Below, piece by piece: positions 1-6,441 of a DNA stretch of 9,024 nucleotides (its first letter is position 1; each line of letters opens with the position of its first letter). The stretch is taken from contig CAJORE010000004.1 of assembly GCA_905236595.1 (NCBI GenBank), positions 1 through 9,024 of the forward strand, written 5' to 3'. Source of the stretch: an uncultured Selenomonadaceae bacterium (GTDB lineage Bacteria; Bacillota; Negativicutes; Selenomonadales; Selenomonadaceae). The translations under genes and the position numbers were made by a program. Under the pieces are notes generated by a model, which saw nothing but the letters and a program-made list of their open reading frames with translations, was not told where the DNA came from and searched no databases.

Positions 1-84
1 AGCACCACTACGCTTCGTCGTCATTCCTTGTCTGCCGAAAAAATCCCTCGGCAATGGCACGAACTCATTTATGCAGTATTTCCT
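1..84 (+). repeat. Dispersed intergenic repeat, left copy
   Basis: This copy matches the reverse complement of the right end of the window. Shared blocks in order are CTACGCT (8-14), a small hairpin with arms TGCCGA (33-38) and TCGGCA (48-53), then TTATGCAG (69-76) and TTTCCT (79-84). The right copy has the same hairpin with G-C in place of A-T at the innermost arm position, a compensatory change that suggests the fold matters. The 14 bases after CTACGCT read in the opposite direction from those in the other copy. No transposase is encoded, so it could be a MITE-like or REP-like non-autonomous element. The true outer boundary lies beyond the window or at its edge. Confidence 0.6.
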
Positions 85-86
85 AT

Positions 87-111
87 ATTCGCCGCCCGAA
101 AAGCGGCGAAT
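87..111. terminator. Perfect 9-bp hairpin downstream of the amidohydrolase gene, possible terminator
   Basis: Arms ATTCGCCGC (87-95) and GCGGCGAAT (103-111) pair perfectly around a 7-base loop. It lies about 130 bases past the stop codon of the minus-strand amidohydrolase and directly beside the left repeat. There is no T-run on either side, so a classical intrinsic terminator is not established. It may be part of the repeat or simply a stem at the end of the transcript. Confidence 0.3.
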
Positions 112-242
112 GTAACGACAAAAATTAAAGCCGCCTACCGTATCTTAACACAATTACCTCTCGACTGCAAAGCAACGCATTTTTTCTCTGCAACATCAAT
201 GTGCCGTTCGGCAACAAATTTTCCCACGAATTTATCGGCAAT

Positions 243-1100
243 CTAATTCCCTACGGTTCCCAACAATTGCCGAGCATTGCCGCCCATAATCTTTTCTTTA
301 TCCGCCTCGGCAAGATCGGGCAAATTGTTTATAAAATCCGCCGTCCCCCCTTGATCCGACCACGGACTGTCCGTCCCGAACAGAATACGCTCGGCGGAAA
401 AAGCCGCCACAAACCGACTAAAATCATCGGCGCATAACATCTGCAAGCGTTTCCGGTCGGGATTTTCGTCATGCGCCGGAGTTATCCTGCCGAAAGAAAA
501 CGCCGTGTCGATATAGACATGGGTAGCGGCGAGATAACGTATCGCCGCCTCCCATTGCCGCCAACCGCCCATGTGAGCCGCCACAAGCTTAAAGGCGCCG
601 ATTTTTTCCGCAACCTCGGCAATCATTTGCGCCGAACAACGGTCAATACCCGGAAAGCCAATATCAAACCCGGCGTGAGTGACAACGATTAACCCAAGTT
701 CGGCGGCGCGATCCAAAATCCGCAAGAATTTGCAATCGGTTATGTCGGTGTCTTGATATACGGGATGAATCTTTATCCCCTTCAAGCCGAGATTTTTTAT
801 GCGCGACAATTCATGCCGATAATTGTCATAGTCGGGGTGGATGCCGCCGAAAGATAAAATCATGCCCGAATATTTTTCCGTTAATTGCGCGGCAAAATCA
901 TTGATATGCTCGGTTTGTCCGGCGTGGGTTGCCACCGGCAAAAGCACCGCGCAATCAACGCCGTTTTGTGCCATTGACTCCAACAATCCGTTAAGCGTCC
1001 CTGCGGTATGCGGCGCAATTTTGGCGGCACGGCTCAACTTATCTATCGCAACGGCGGCTATTTTGTCGGGGAAGCAATGGGTATGAAAATCAATGACCAT
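243..1100 (-). CDS. Amidohydrolase family metal-dependent hydrolase (COG2159 type)
   Basis: The 285-residue protein is a complete single-domain TIM-barrel hydrolase of the amidohydrolase-2 (COG2159) kind, cytosolic, with no signal peptide. Visible metal-site residues are H6 and H8 in the N-terminal DFHTH motif, H112 in KIHP, H142 in THAG, H176 in AHMGG and D244 in FGTDSPW. Families of this kind hydrolyse lactones or cyclic acids, or decarboxylate aromatic acids; the sequence does not reveal which. The ATG follows the isomerase stop codon by 3 bases, and its Shine-Dalgarno (GGTAAGG) lies inside the end of the isomerase gene, so translation is coupled. This pairing suggests a sugar or sugar-acid substrate, for example a sugar lactone, but that is inference. 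The family is confident; the substrate is unknown. Confidence 0.85.
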   Translation of the reverse strand: MVIDFHTHCFPDKIAAVAIDKLSRAAKIAPHTAGTLNGLLESMAQNGVDCAVLLPVATHAGQTEHINDFAAQLTEKYSGMILSFGGIHPDYDNYRHELSRIKNLGLKGIKIHPVYQDTDITDCKFLRILDRAAELGLIVVTHAGFDIGFPGIDRCSAQMIAEVAEKIGAFKLVAAHMGGWRQWEAAIRYLAATHVYIDTAFSFGRITPAHDENPDRKRLQMLCADDFSRFVAAFSAERILFGTDSPWSDQGGTADFINNLPDLAEADKEKIMGGNARQLLGTVGN

Positions 1101-1103
1101 TGC

Positions 1104-1565
1104 TTACCTTACCGACACACAATGCTTATCGTTGATGTCCCGCACTTTTTCGACGCGACGGCGATACTTCGCTTCGGTCAAAGGATCCGTCGCAAGCCAC
1201 GTTTTGACAATCTCCATGGCGATGGCGCCGCCGATTATCTTGCCGCCGATGCAAAGGACGTTCGAATCGGTATGTTCGCGGGACAGCCGCGCACAAAAAG
1301 GATCTTGACAAACCGCCGCATAACAGCCGCTTATTTTATTGGCAATAAGTGCGCTGCCATAGCCCACGCCGTCAACAAAAATACCGCGTTCGCACTCGCC
1401 TTTTCCCACGGACAAAGCCGCCGGATAAACAAAATCTGACAAATCGCAAGAATTTTCGTCGTAGGTGCCAAAATCCTTTACCTCGTGTCCCTGCGCTTCG
1501 AGATAACGCTTAATTTCATTCTTGAGAACCGTCCCGGCGTGGTCGTTTGCCATAGCAATCTTCAT
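1104..1565 (-). CDS. RpiB/LacA/LacB family sugar-phosphate isomerase with Asp replacing the catalytic Cys
   Basis: The 153-residue protein is full length for the family that interconverts aldose and ketose phosphates (ribose-5-phosphate isomerase B, galactose-6-phosphate isomerase subunits). It keeps the N-terminal NDHAG phosphate/substrate loop (residues 7-11), ANK (75-77), SREHTDSNVL with H98, and GGKIIG. In standard RpiB the loop reads ICGTGxG with a catalytic Cys (Cys66 in E. coli); here it reads VDGVGYG, with Asp at position 65 and Val for the Thr. LacA also has Asp there, but the rest of this protein, such as the SREH region, is more RpiB-like. It may act on a sugar phosphate other than ribose-5-phosphate. 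The ATG has a good Shine-Dalgarno (GAGGTG, 8-base spacer). It lies 37 bases after the Hpt gene and is coupled to the amidohydrolase gene. Confidence 0.88.
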   Translation of the reverse strand: MKIAMANDHAGTVLKNEIKRYLEAQGHEVKDFGTYDENSCDLSDFVYPAALSVGKGECERGIFVDGVGYGSALIANKISGCYAAVCQDPFCARLSREHTDSNVLCIGGKIIGGAIAMEIVKTWLATDPLTEAKYRRRVEKVRDINDKHCVSVR

Positions 1566-1602
1566 AAAAATTCACCTCATAGTGCGTAAAACCAAATGTT
1601 TG

Positions 1603-1944
1603 TCAATCGCAAAGCGCGAGTAACTTATCACGCAATTCTTTGACGGGCGCATAAAGGGCAACATAATCGGCGCTCTCCTTTGCCCGCAATTTTTCCGTAA
1701 TATCCGAAAGCGGCTTATAAATGGGCGATATCGCCAAATTGCCCACAACGCCTTTTAGGGCGTGTGCCGACTCGAATGCAGCGGCAATATCGGCATTTTT
1801 CAGCTCGCCCTCAAGTTTGTCGAAATATTCGTTGGCAAGCCCCATTTTAATCATTTTAAAATAGAACGCTTCCATGTTCATGCAACGATTCAACCCTTCG
1901 TCGGTATCAACGCCGAACTCCTTCAATTTTTCCACAGTAAGCAT
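1603..1944 (-). CDS. Stand-alone Hpt (histidine phosphotransfer) domain protein
   Basis: The 113-residue all-helical protein carries the Hpt signature AHALKGVVGNL, with His61 as the expected phosphorylated residue, followed by a helix rich in charged and hydrophobic residues. Length and motif fit a free Hpt module, which passes phosphate between receiver domains and has no kinase activity. No other domain, signal peptide or membrane segment is present. The ATG follows a strong GGAGGG with a 6-base spacer. The gene is divergent from the receiver-GGDEF gene (start 2064) and upstream of the isomerase gene on the same strand. The hybrid kinase at 3440-5548 lacks an Hpt domain, so this protein is the likely shuttle from kinase to response regulator. 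Co-transcription with metabolic genes is odd and may reflect chance or linked control. Confidence 0.88.
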   Translation of the reverse strand: MLTVEKLKEFGVDTDEGLNRCMNMEAFYFKMIKMGLANEYFDKLEGELKNADIAAAFESAHALKGVVGNLAISPIYKPLSDITEKLRAKESADYVALYAPVKELRDKLLALCD

Positions 1945-2016
1945 AAATGTCCCTCCGTTTATTCCCGATGCAAAAATTACAAAAATTTTCTTGCTCTGCC
2001 ACTACCGCCCGACGAT

Positions 2017-2048
2017 AAAATGGTGTACTATATGAGGCGTACCATTTT
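2017..2048. promoter_or_regulatory. Inverted repeat in the divergent promoter region
   Basis: Arms AAAATGGT (2017-2024) and ACCATTTT (2041-2048) flank 16 bases containing TACTATAT, a plausible -10 on the plus strand (TACTAT, 2026-2031) that reads TATAGT on the minus strand. No convincing -35 is seen in either direction. The repeat sits between the divergent Hpt and receiver-GGDEF genes and ends two bases before the latter's AGGGAGG ribosome binding site. It could be an operator or a 5' leader hairpin. Confidence 0.35.
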
Positions 2049-2063
2049 TAGGGAGGCATTGAC

Positions 2064-3368
2064 GTGCAAAAAATACTCATTGTTGATGATATGACGGTAT
2101 CACTCATGATGGTGGAAAATATGCTTTCCACGCGGTATGAAACCGTCTGCGCCGAATCCGGCGAAGAGGCTCTTGAACTATTTCGCAAAGAACGCCCGGA
2201 CATGGTGCTGTCGGATTTAAGAATGCCCGGTATGTCGGGCTTTGAGCTTATGCAAAAACTTCAAGCGGAATATCACGAAACAATTCCCTTTATGTTCATG
2301 ACGGCCGACCACGACGAAGAAACAGAAACCGCCGGATTTGACAACGGCGCAATGGATTTTATCCGCAAACCTTTCCGTCCTGACGTCTTATTAAGACGCG
2401 TCGGCAACATAATGCAAACCGTCGATGAAATCAAAGGACTAAAGAAATACGCCGCCGTCGATTCGCTGACGGGTCTTTTGAACAAAGCCTCCGGCGAACG
2501 GGAACTAAAGTCACTCTGCCGCACCGAAAAGGGCGTCATGATGATGATTGATCTTGACAGCTTCAAACTCGTCAACGATATTTACGGTCATTCCATGGGC
2601 GACAAAATTTTAATAAGTTTCGCCGACATAATTCGCTCCGCCATGCGTCCCACCGATTTAATTGCCAGGTTCGGCGGCGATGAATTCATCGCCTTTTGTC
2701 ATCACATGGACGAAACGGGCATGGCACACAAAAGCGAATTTATCAACAACGAACTGGTTAATGCGGCAAAAAAAATTCTCGGCGCCGACATGAACATTCC
2801 GCTTGGCGCGTCCTTGGGCGGCGTTGCCATCCCCAAAGAAGGCACGGATTTTGCCGAACTTTACAAAAAAGCCGACAAAGCGCTGTACATCGTCAAGCAA
2901 AACGGCAAGCACGGCTGGCATCTTTACTCCGAAAGCCGCGAATCCAAAGAAAACGTCGAATACTTGGAAACCGCCAACAAACTTGAGAACATCGACAAAA
3001 TTTTAGGCGAACGCAACATAAGCGGCGGAGCCTTGCAACTTCCCTTTGAACATTTCCGCACGCTGTATCGGTTCATGAAACGCGCCGTGGAAAGCTGCGC
3101 CGAATCCTGCTTAATACTTATGGTATTGGAAAACGAACCGCCCGCCCCCGTTGGCGAAGAATTTCTGAACGTCCTGACCAAAACCCTCCGCAAAGGCGAC
3201 GCCGTAACACGCAACGGCGCACGCGAATTCATTGTTCTCTTGACCGGTACCGGCGGGCAAGATATGATTCACGCCGTAAAACGCGTAAAAAGCAACTGGG
3301 ACAATGCCCCTTCCGACAACGGCAAAAAATATCCTTTTTCCTTTGACTGGACAGTAATCGAAAAATAG
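2064..3368 (+). CDS. Response regulator with receiver, GGDEF diguanylate cyclase and C-terminal degenerate GGDEF-like domain
   Basis: The 434-residue cytosolic protein has three parts. Residues 1-120 are a receiver with acidic pair D8/D9, phospho-acceptor D51 in SDLRMPG, T80 and K102 in RKPF. Residues 130-290 are a GGDEF domain starting at DSLTGLLN, with metal-binding D163 (MIDLD), intact GGDEF at 204-208 and an inhibitory I-site RPTD at 195-198, exactly five residues before it. It should make cyclic di-GMP and be product-inhibited. Residues 325-434 look like a second, degenerate GGDEF domain: LRKGDAVTRNGAREFIVLLTGT aligns with the usual signature, with NGAREF at 384-389 in place of GGDEF. 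Start is GTG, supported by AGGGAGG 7 bases upstream and by the receiver beginning directly after it. The kinase facing it and the Hpt gene behind it are its likely phosphate sources. The third part is the least certain. Confidence 0.92.
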   Translation: MQKILIVDDMTVSLMMVENMLSTRYETVCAESGEEALELFRKERPDMVLSDLRMPGMSGFELMQKLQAEYHETIPFMFMTADHDEETETAGFDNGAMDFIRKPFRPDVLLRRVGNIMQTVDEIKGLKKYAAVDSLTGLLNKASGERELKSLCRTEKGVMMMIDLDSFKLVNDIYGHSMGDKILISFADIIRSAMRPTDLIARFGGDEFIAFCHHMDETGMAHKSEFINNELVNAAKKILGADMNIPLGASLGGVAIPKEGTDFAELYKKADKALYIVKQNGKHGWHLYSESRESKENVEYLETANKLENIDKILGERNISGGALQLPFEHFRTLYRFMKRAVESCAESCLILMVLENEPPAPVGEEFLNVLTKTLRKGDAVTRNGAREFIVLLTGTGGQDMIHAVKRVKSNWDNAPSDNGKKYPFSFDWTVIEK

Positions 3369-3400
3369 AGTGCCATTGGCATTGCCGAAAATTTTCCTGC

Positions 3401-3430
3401 AAAAGCCATCGCCTGTTGACGATGGCTTTT
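3401..3430. terminator. Bidirectional intrinsic terminator between convergent genes
   Basis: Perfect 11-bp arms AAAAGCCATCG (3401-3411) and CGATGGCTTTT (3420-3430) surround an 8-base loop. The right arm ends in a run of T on the plus strand and the left arm supplies a run of U on the minus strand. It lies 32 bases after the receiver-GGDEF stop codon and 9 bases from the kinase stop codon, so it can end both transcripts. Confidence 0.85.
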
Positions 3431-3439
3431 TGCTATCTG

Positions 3440-5548
3440 TTATGTAATCGCTTCCGTCTGCCGTTTGCCGATGAGTTCGGCCATGGTACGGTACATATTT
3501 TTCGGCTCTACGGGCTTGGCAAGGTGCGCATCCATCCCCGCTTGCAAAGAACGCTGAACATCTTCGTCAAAGGCATTGGCAGTCATGGCAATGATAGGAA
3601 TCGATACCTTGTCGCCGCGCTGTTTCTCCGTATCGCGGATGGCTCTTGAAGCACCGAGGCCGTCTAACACCGGCATACGGACATCCATAAGCACGGCATC
3701 AAAATAACCGGCCGGCTTCAACGAAAAAAGCTCCACGGCGCGCATACCGTTTTCGGCAATCGTTACTTCCATACCGCGCATGAACAAAAGTTGCTTGACA
3801 ATCTCGGCATTTACCGGCATATCCTCAGCCACCAAAATGCGCCGTCCCTCAAGATCCGCCAAAACCGGCGGCTCATTCTGCGGTTTCTTTCGCCGCAATA
3901 TATGTTTGAGTTCATAAAGCAAATTTGCCGCCGACAACGGCTTGCTCATAAAGGAATCAACACCGGCGGTATGCGCTTCCTTTTCCACATCGTACCAGTC
4001 ATGCACCGTCAAAATTATAACGGTGGCTTCGTCGCCGACGATTTTGCGAATCTCGCGAGTGACCTCAATGCCGTCATGATCGGGCATTTTCAAATCCACC
4101 AAGATAACCCGATAATCATCACGCCGCGCCCGCTTGAGCCGAATCAGGTTCAACCCTTCTTGCCCGCTTGTCGCCGTATCGGCAACGATGCCGGCATCGT
4201 CCAACACGGACTTGGCGTGCGAACAGGCGACAGCCTCATCATCAACTATGAGAACGGAAATATCCTGCGGTCGTATTTCTGCGGCATCATCTTCGTCTTT
4301 CTGCGAATCTTTCAAAGGAATGTTGATGGTAAATGTCGAGCCGACGCCCTTGGCGGATTCGGCGGTAATGCTGCCGTTTAGCATCTGCACAATGTTCCTG
4401 GTTATGGCCAGTCCCACACCGGAGCCGCCGTAACTGGTGGTATTGGTGTCGTCCTCTTGACTGAACGGCTCAAAAATACGCGGCAAGTATGCCTTGTCCA
4501 TACCAATGCCCGTATCTTTAACGACAAAACGAAAACTTGATTGTCCGTCGTAACGCGCCACACACTCCACCGTCAAGGTTATATCGCCGCCCTCTCCGGT
4601 AAATTTCACGGCGTTGCCCAAAATGTTTATGAGAATCTGTTTTAATTTTGTGTCATCACCGATATAGTACTCGCGTGTCTCACCGATAACTTTCAAACGG
4701 AACCGCAAATCCTTGTCCTTGCATTGGCCGTCAACGATAGTTTTAATCTGGTCAAGCAGCATCCGCAAAGAAAACTCTTCATACTTGACGGTCACACGCC
4801 CGCTCTCGATACGGCTCATATCCAATATGTCGTTTATTAGCGCGAGCAAATAGCGCGCACTCTCGTCTATTTTGCCCAAATAATCTTCAAGCTTGGGCGT
4901 TAAGTTCGCCTCGTGCAACGAGATACTGGTCAACCCAATAATCGCATTCATGGGCGTTCTTATTTCATGACTCATGCGCGACAAAAATGTCGTTTTGGCA
5001 ACGCTGGCTTGTTGCGCCGTGTTGAGCGCCTCGCGCAACCGATTGTTTTGCTCTGACTGTTGACGGCTGATTTCGGTTGTGTCGCTCTTTAGCAATATAT
5101 AAAAATCTTCCGCAACAAAATAAAATGCAAACCGCTTGTGCCGCAAACAATCGGCTGTGCCGCACACGATATTGACAACATACGGATCATTGGGTCGAGC
5201 ATTTTGTGCCACCGTGGGCAAAGACAAGGCCGACAGGTAGGCGCGTTTTTGTTCGGCATCGCCGTAAAGCGCCGGAGCCACCCTTCCGAATAAATATTCG
5301 TTGTAGTTGCCCACGGTTTTCGTCGGAAAAATACTGACTTGCGCTGTGTCATTATTTGTTTCGCCGATAACAACGCCGTAATTCCACTCGTCACCCGCCA
5401 AAGCTTCATGCGCATCCGTCGGGCTTTCACAAGTCAAATACGCCACCATGTCAAAATGTTTGGAAAGTATACTCGACAAAAGCGCTGCCTGTACTCGCGC
5501 CTTTTGCTTTTCGTGCTTTTTATCCCTTGCATTTTGGTTTTCGTCCAT
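3440..5548 (-). CDS. Cytosolic hybrid histidine kinase: PAS-like sensor, HisKA, HATPase_c, two receiver domains
   Basis: The 702-residue protein has no membrane segment or signal peptide. Residues 30-158 form a PAS-like sensor that I do not recognise by ligand, followed by a coiled-coil linker (about 160-185). HisKA carries the H-box FLSRMSHEIRTPMN with H194. The ATPase domain shows the N-box around N312, DTGIG at 345-349, an F-box-like RIFEPF and GGSGVGL at 374-380. Receiver 1 (430-552) has D436/D437, phospho-acceptor D485, T514 and K536. Receiver 2 (569-695) has E575/D576, D622, T656 and K678. All key residues are intact in both receivers. There is no Hpt domain, so the free Hpt protein at 1603-1944 is the natural partner. 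The ATG follows GAGGA with a short spacer. The gene converges on the receiver-GGDEF gene, and the three likely form one relay controlling cyclic di-GMP. Confidence 0.95.
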   Translation of the reverse strand: MDENQNARDKKHEKQKARVQAALLSSILSKHFDMVAYLTCESPTDAHEALAGDEWNYGVVIGETNNDTAQVSIFPTKTVGNYNEYLFGRVAPALYGDAEQKRAYLSALSLPTVAQNARPNDPYVVNIVCGTADCLRHKRFAFYFVAEDFYILLKSDTTEISRQQSEQNNRLREALNTAQQASVAKTTFLSRMSHEIRTPMNAIIGLTSISLHEANLTPKLEDYLGKIDESARYLLALINDILDMSRIESGRVTVKYEEFSLRMLLDQIKTIVDGQCKDKDLRFRLKVIGETREYYIGDDTKLKQILINILGNAVKFTGEGGDITLTVECVARYDGQSSFRFVVKDTGIGMDKAYLPRIFEPFSQEDDTNTTSYGGSGVGLAITRNIVQMLNGSITAESAKGVGSTFTINIPLKDSQKDEDDAAEIRPQDISVLIVDDEAVACSHAKSVLDDAGIVADTATSGQEGLNLIRLKRARRDDYRVILVDLKMPDHDGIEVTREIRKIVGDEATVIILTVHDWYDVEKEAHTAGVDSFMSKPLSAANLLYELKHILRRKKPQNEPPVLADLEGRRILVAEDMPVNAEIVKQLLFMRGMEVTIAENGMRAVELFSLKPAGYFDAVLMDVRMPVLDGLGASRAIRDTEKQRGDKVSIPIIAMTANAFDEDVQRSLQAGMDAHLAKPVEPKNMYRTMAELIGKRQTEAIT

Positions 5549-5590
5549 TGCTTTTCCTCATCAATCGTAATGTACGAACATTTTGCCGAA

Positions 5591-5631
5591 TCTCGCGGCA
5601 AACGAATCTGTTGTTATCGTTTGCCGCGAGA
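5591..5631. promoter_or_regulatory. Long perfect hairpin upstream of the hybrid kinase gene
   Basis: Arms TCTCGCGGCAAACG (5591-5604) and CGTTTGCCGCGAGA (5618-5631) pair over 14 bp around a 13-base loop. It lies in the 165-base gap between the kinase start (5548) and the stop of the secreted-protein gene (5714), both on the minus strand. No T-run follows on either strand, so it is a weak candidate for an intrinsic terminator of the upstream gene; an operator or leader structure for the kinase is equally possible. Apart from this hairpin and the kinase ribosome binding site, nothing else is seen in the gap. Confidence 0.5.
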
Positions 5632-5713
5632 ACCGTTTGCTTTATTCTTTGGGGCATTTCCAATAACTGCTTGCGTGTCGCCGCCCGTCTTGGCCGTTAC
5701 TCAGGTGTTCCCT

Positions 5714-6415
5714 TCACTTAGTCTTGCCTTTGCTTTTCTTCTTGTCGTTGCTGTCCGGCTTCAACTCCGTCAACGACAACACCCCGTTTTTATAATCAAC
5801 TATGGCGGATTCGCGAATATCGGGATTGTCTATTAACTGCACACAAAATCTGCCCCCGTATTGCCCGCGAAAGAAAGTAACCGCCGTTTGCGTGTCGCTT
5901 TTGGCGATTCCGTCAACTTTGCCGTCATTATCCTCGTCAATTTCGATTTCTTTGGCGGTGACTGCATAAATGCCCTTATTCTTTTCCGGCAAATCGACCA
6001 TTGAAACGAACAAGTAACCATTGCTCTCCTGAATCTTTTTGGTCAACGAAGTACATTCCTCGTCCGAAAGCTTGGTCAAATCAGGGAAAGCATCTGCGGG
6101 GAAAGCGTCCGTCAACACGACCCACGCCGTCTTTACATTGTAAATGTCACCGCCGAACGTCTCAAAAATTATCACATCGCCTTTTTTGTTGTTGTCGTTA
6201 AAAAACATCTTAGCGGGAACAACACCGAGCGGTTCCTTGGGGCAAAGAATTTTGTAATCGTACCGTGCGCTTTGCTTCCAAACGCCTTCGGTGGGAGCGA
6301 CCACTTTGGCGGCGTTTTTGTCCTTGGCATATACCGCAGAATTACTGCCGGCGACAATCCCCGCCGCAAAAATTCCCGTAAAAAGAACGGTTGCTATCTT
6401 GCTTTTGATGTCCAT
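5714..6415 (-). CDS. Unrecognised secreted protein with acidic calcium-loop-like motif and Lys-rich tail
   Basis: I do not recognise this family. The product (233 residues) opens with a signal peptide: basic MDIKSK, a hydrophobic stretch, then a probable cleavage after AVYA. The mature part starts with a WKQSARYDYKI-like region and holds three Cys (odd number), a DEDNDGKVD stretch resembling the first nine positions of an EF-hand or dockerin calcium loop but lacking the final acidic residue, and ends in a low-complexity tail of Asp, Ser and Lys. There is no membrane anchor or lipobox, so it is probably periplasmic or secreted. I chose the second of two in-frame ATGs: AAAGGAG at 6425-6431 is 9 bases from it but only 3 from the first (6421). 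The gene begins 26 bases after the RimO stop codon and is probably co-transcribed with it. Confidence 0.8.
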   Translation of the reverse strand: MDIKSKIATVLFTGIFAAGIVAGSNSAVYAKDKNAAKVVAPTEGVWKQSARYDYKILCPKEPLGVVPAKMFFNDNNKKGDVIIFETFGGDIYNVKTAWVVLTDAFPADAFPDLTKLSDEECTSLTKKIQESNGYLFVSMVDLPEKNKGIYAVTAKEIEIDEDNDGKVDGIAKSDTQTAVTFFRGQYGGRFCVQLIDNPDIRESAIVDYKNGVLSLTELKPDSNDKKKSKGKTK

Positions 6416-6424
6416 AAACATATT

Positions 6425-6431
6425 CTCCTTT
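6425..6431 (-). promoter_or_regulatory. Shine-Dalgarno deciding the start of the secreted protein
   Basis: AAAGGAG on the minus strand. Its spacing favours the ATG at 6415 (9 bases) over the ATG at 6421 (3 bases). Confidence 0.65.
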
Positions 6432-6441
6432 GGGATCTTTG

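Noticed and set aside
202..214. Small inverted repeat TGCCG-CGGCA after the amidohydrolase stop codon
   Set aside because: The loop would be only two bases and no T-run follows, so it is not a credible terminator.
28..246. Plus-strand reading frame of 72 codons at the left end
   Set aside because: It starts at a TTG inside the repeat, has no ribosome binding site, and its product shows no domain or sensible composition.
3791..4381. Plus-strand open frame of 196 codons
   Set aside because: It lies antisense within the hybrid kinase gene, whose motifs are complete; no independent coding signal is seen.
6000..6029. Possible true EF-hand or dockerin module in the secreted protein, beyond the single acidic loop
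   Set aside because: Only one partial loop (residues near 160-168 of the mature frame) is seen, without the final acidic ligand or a paired second loop.
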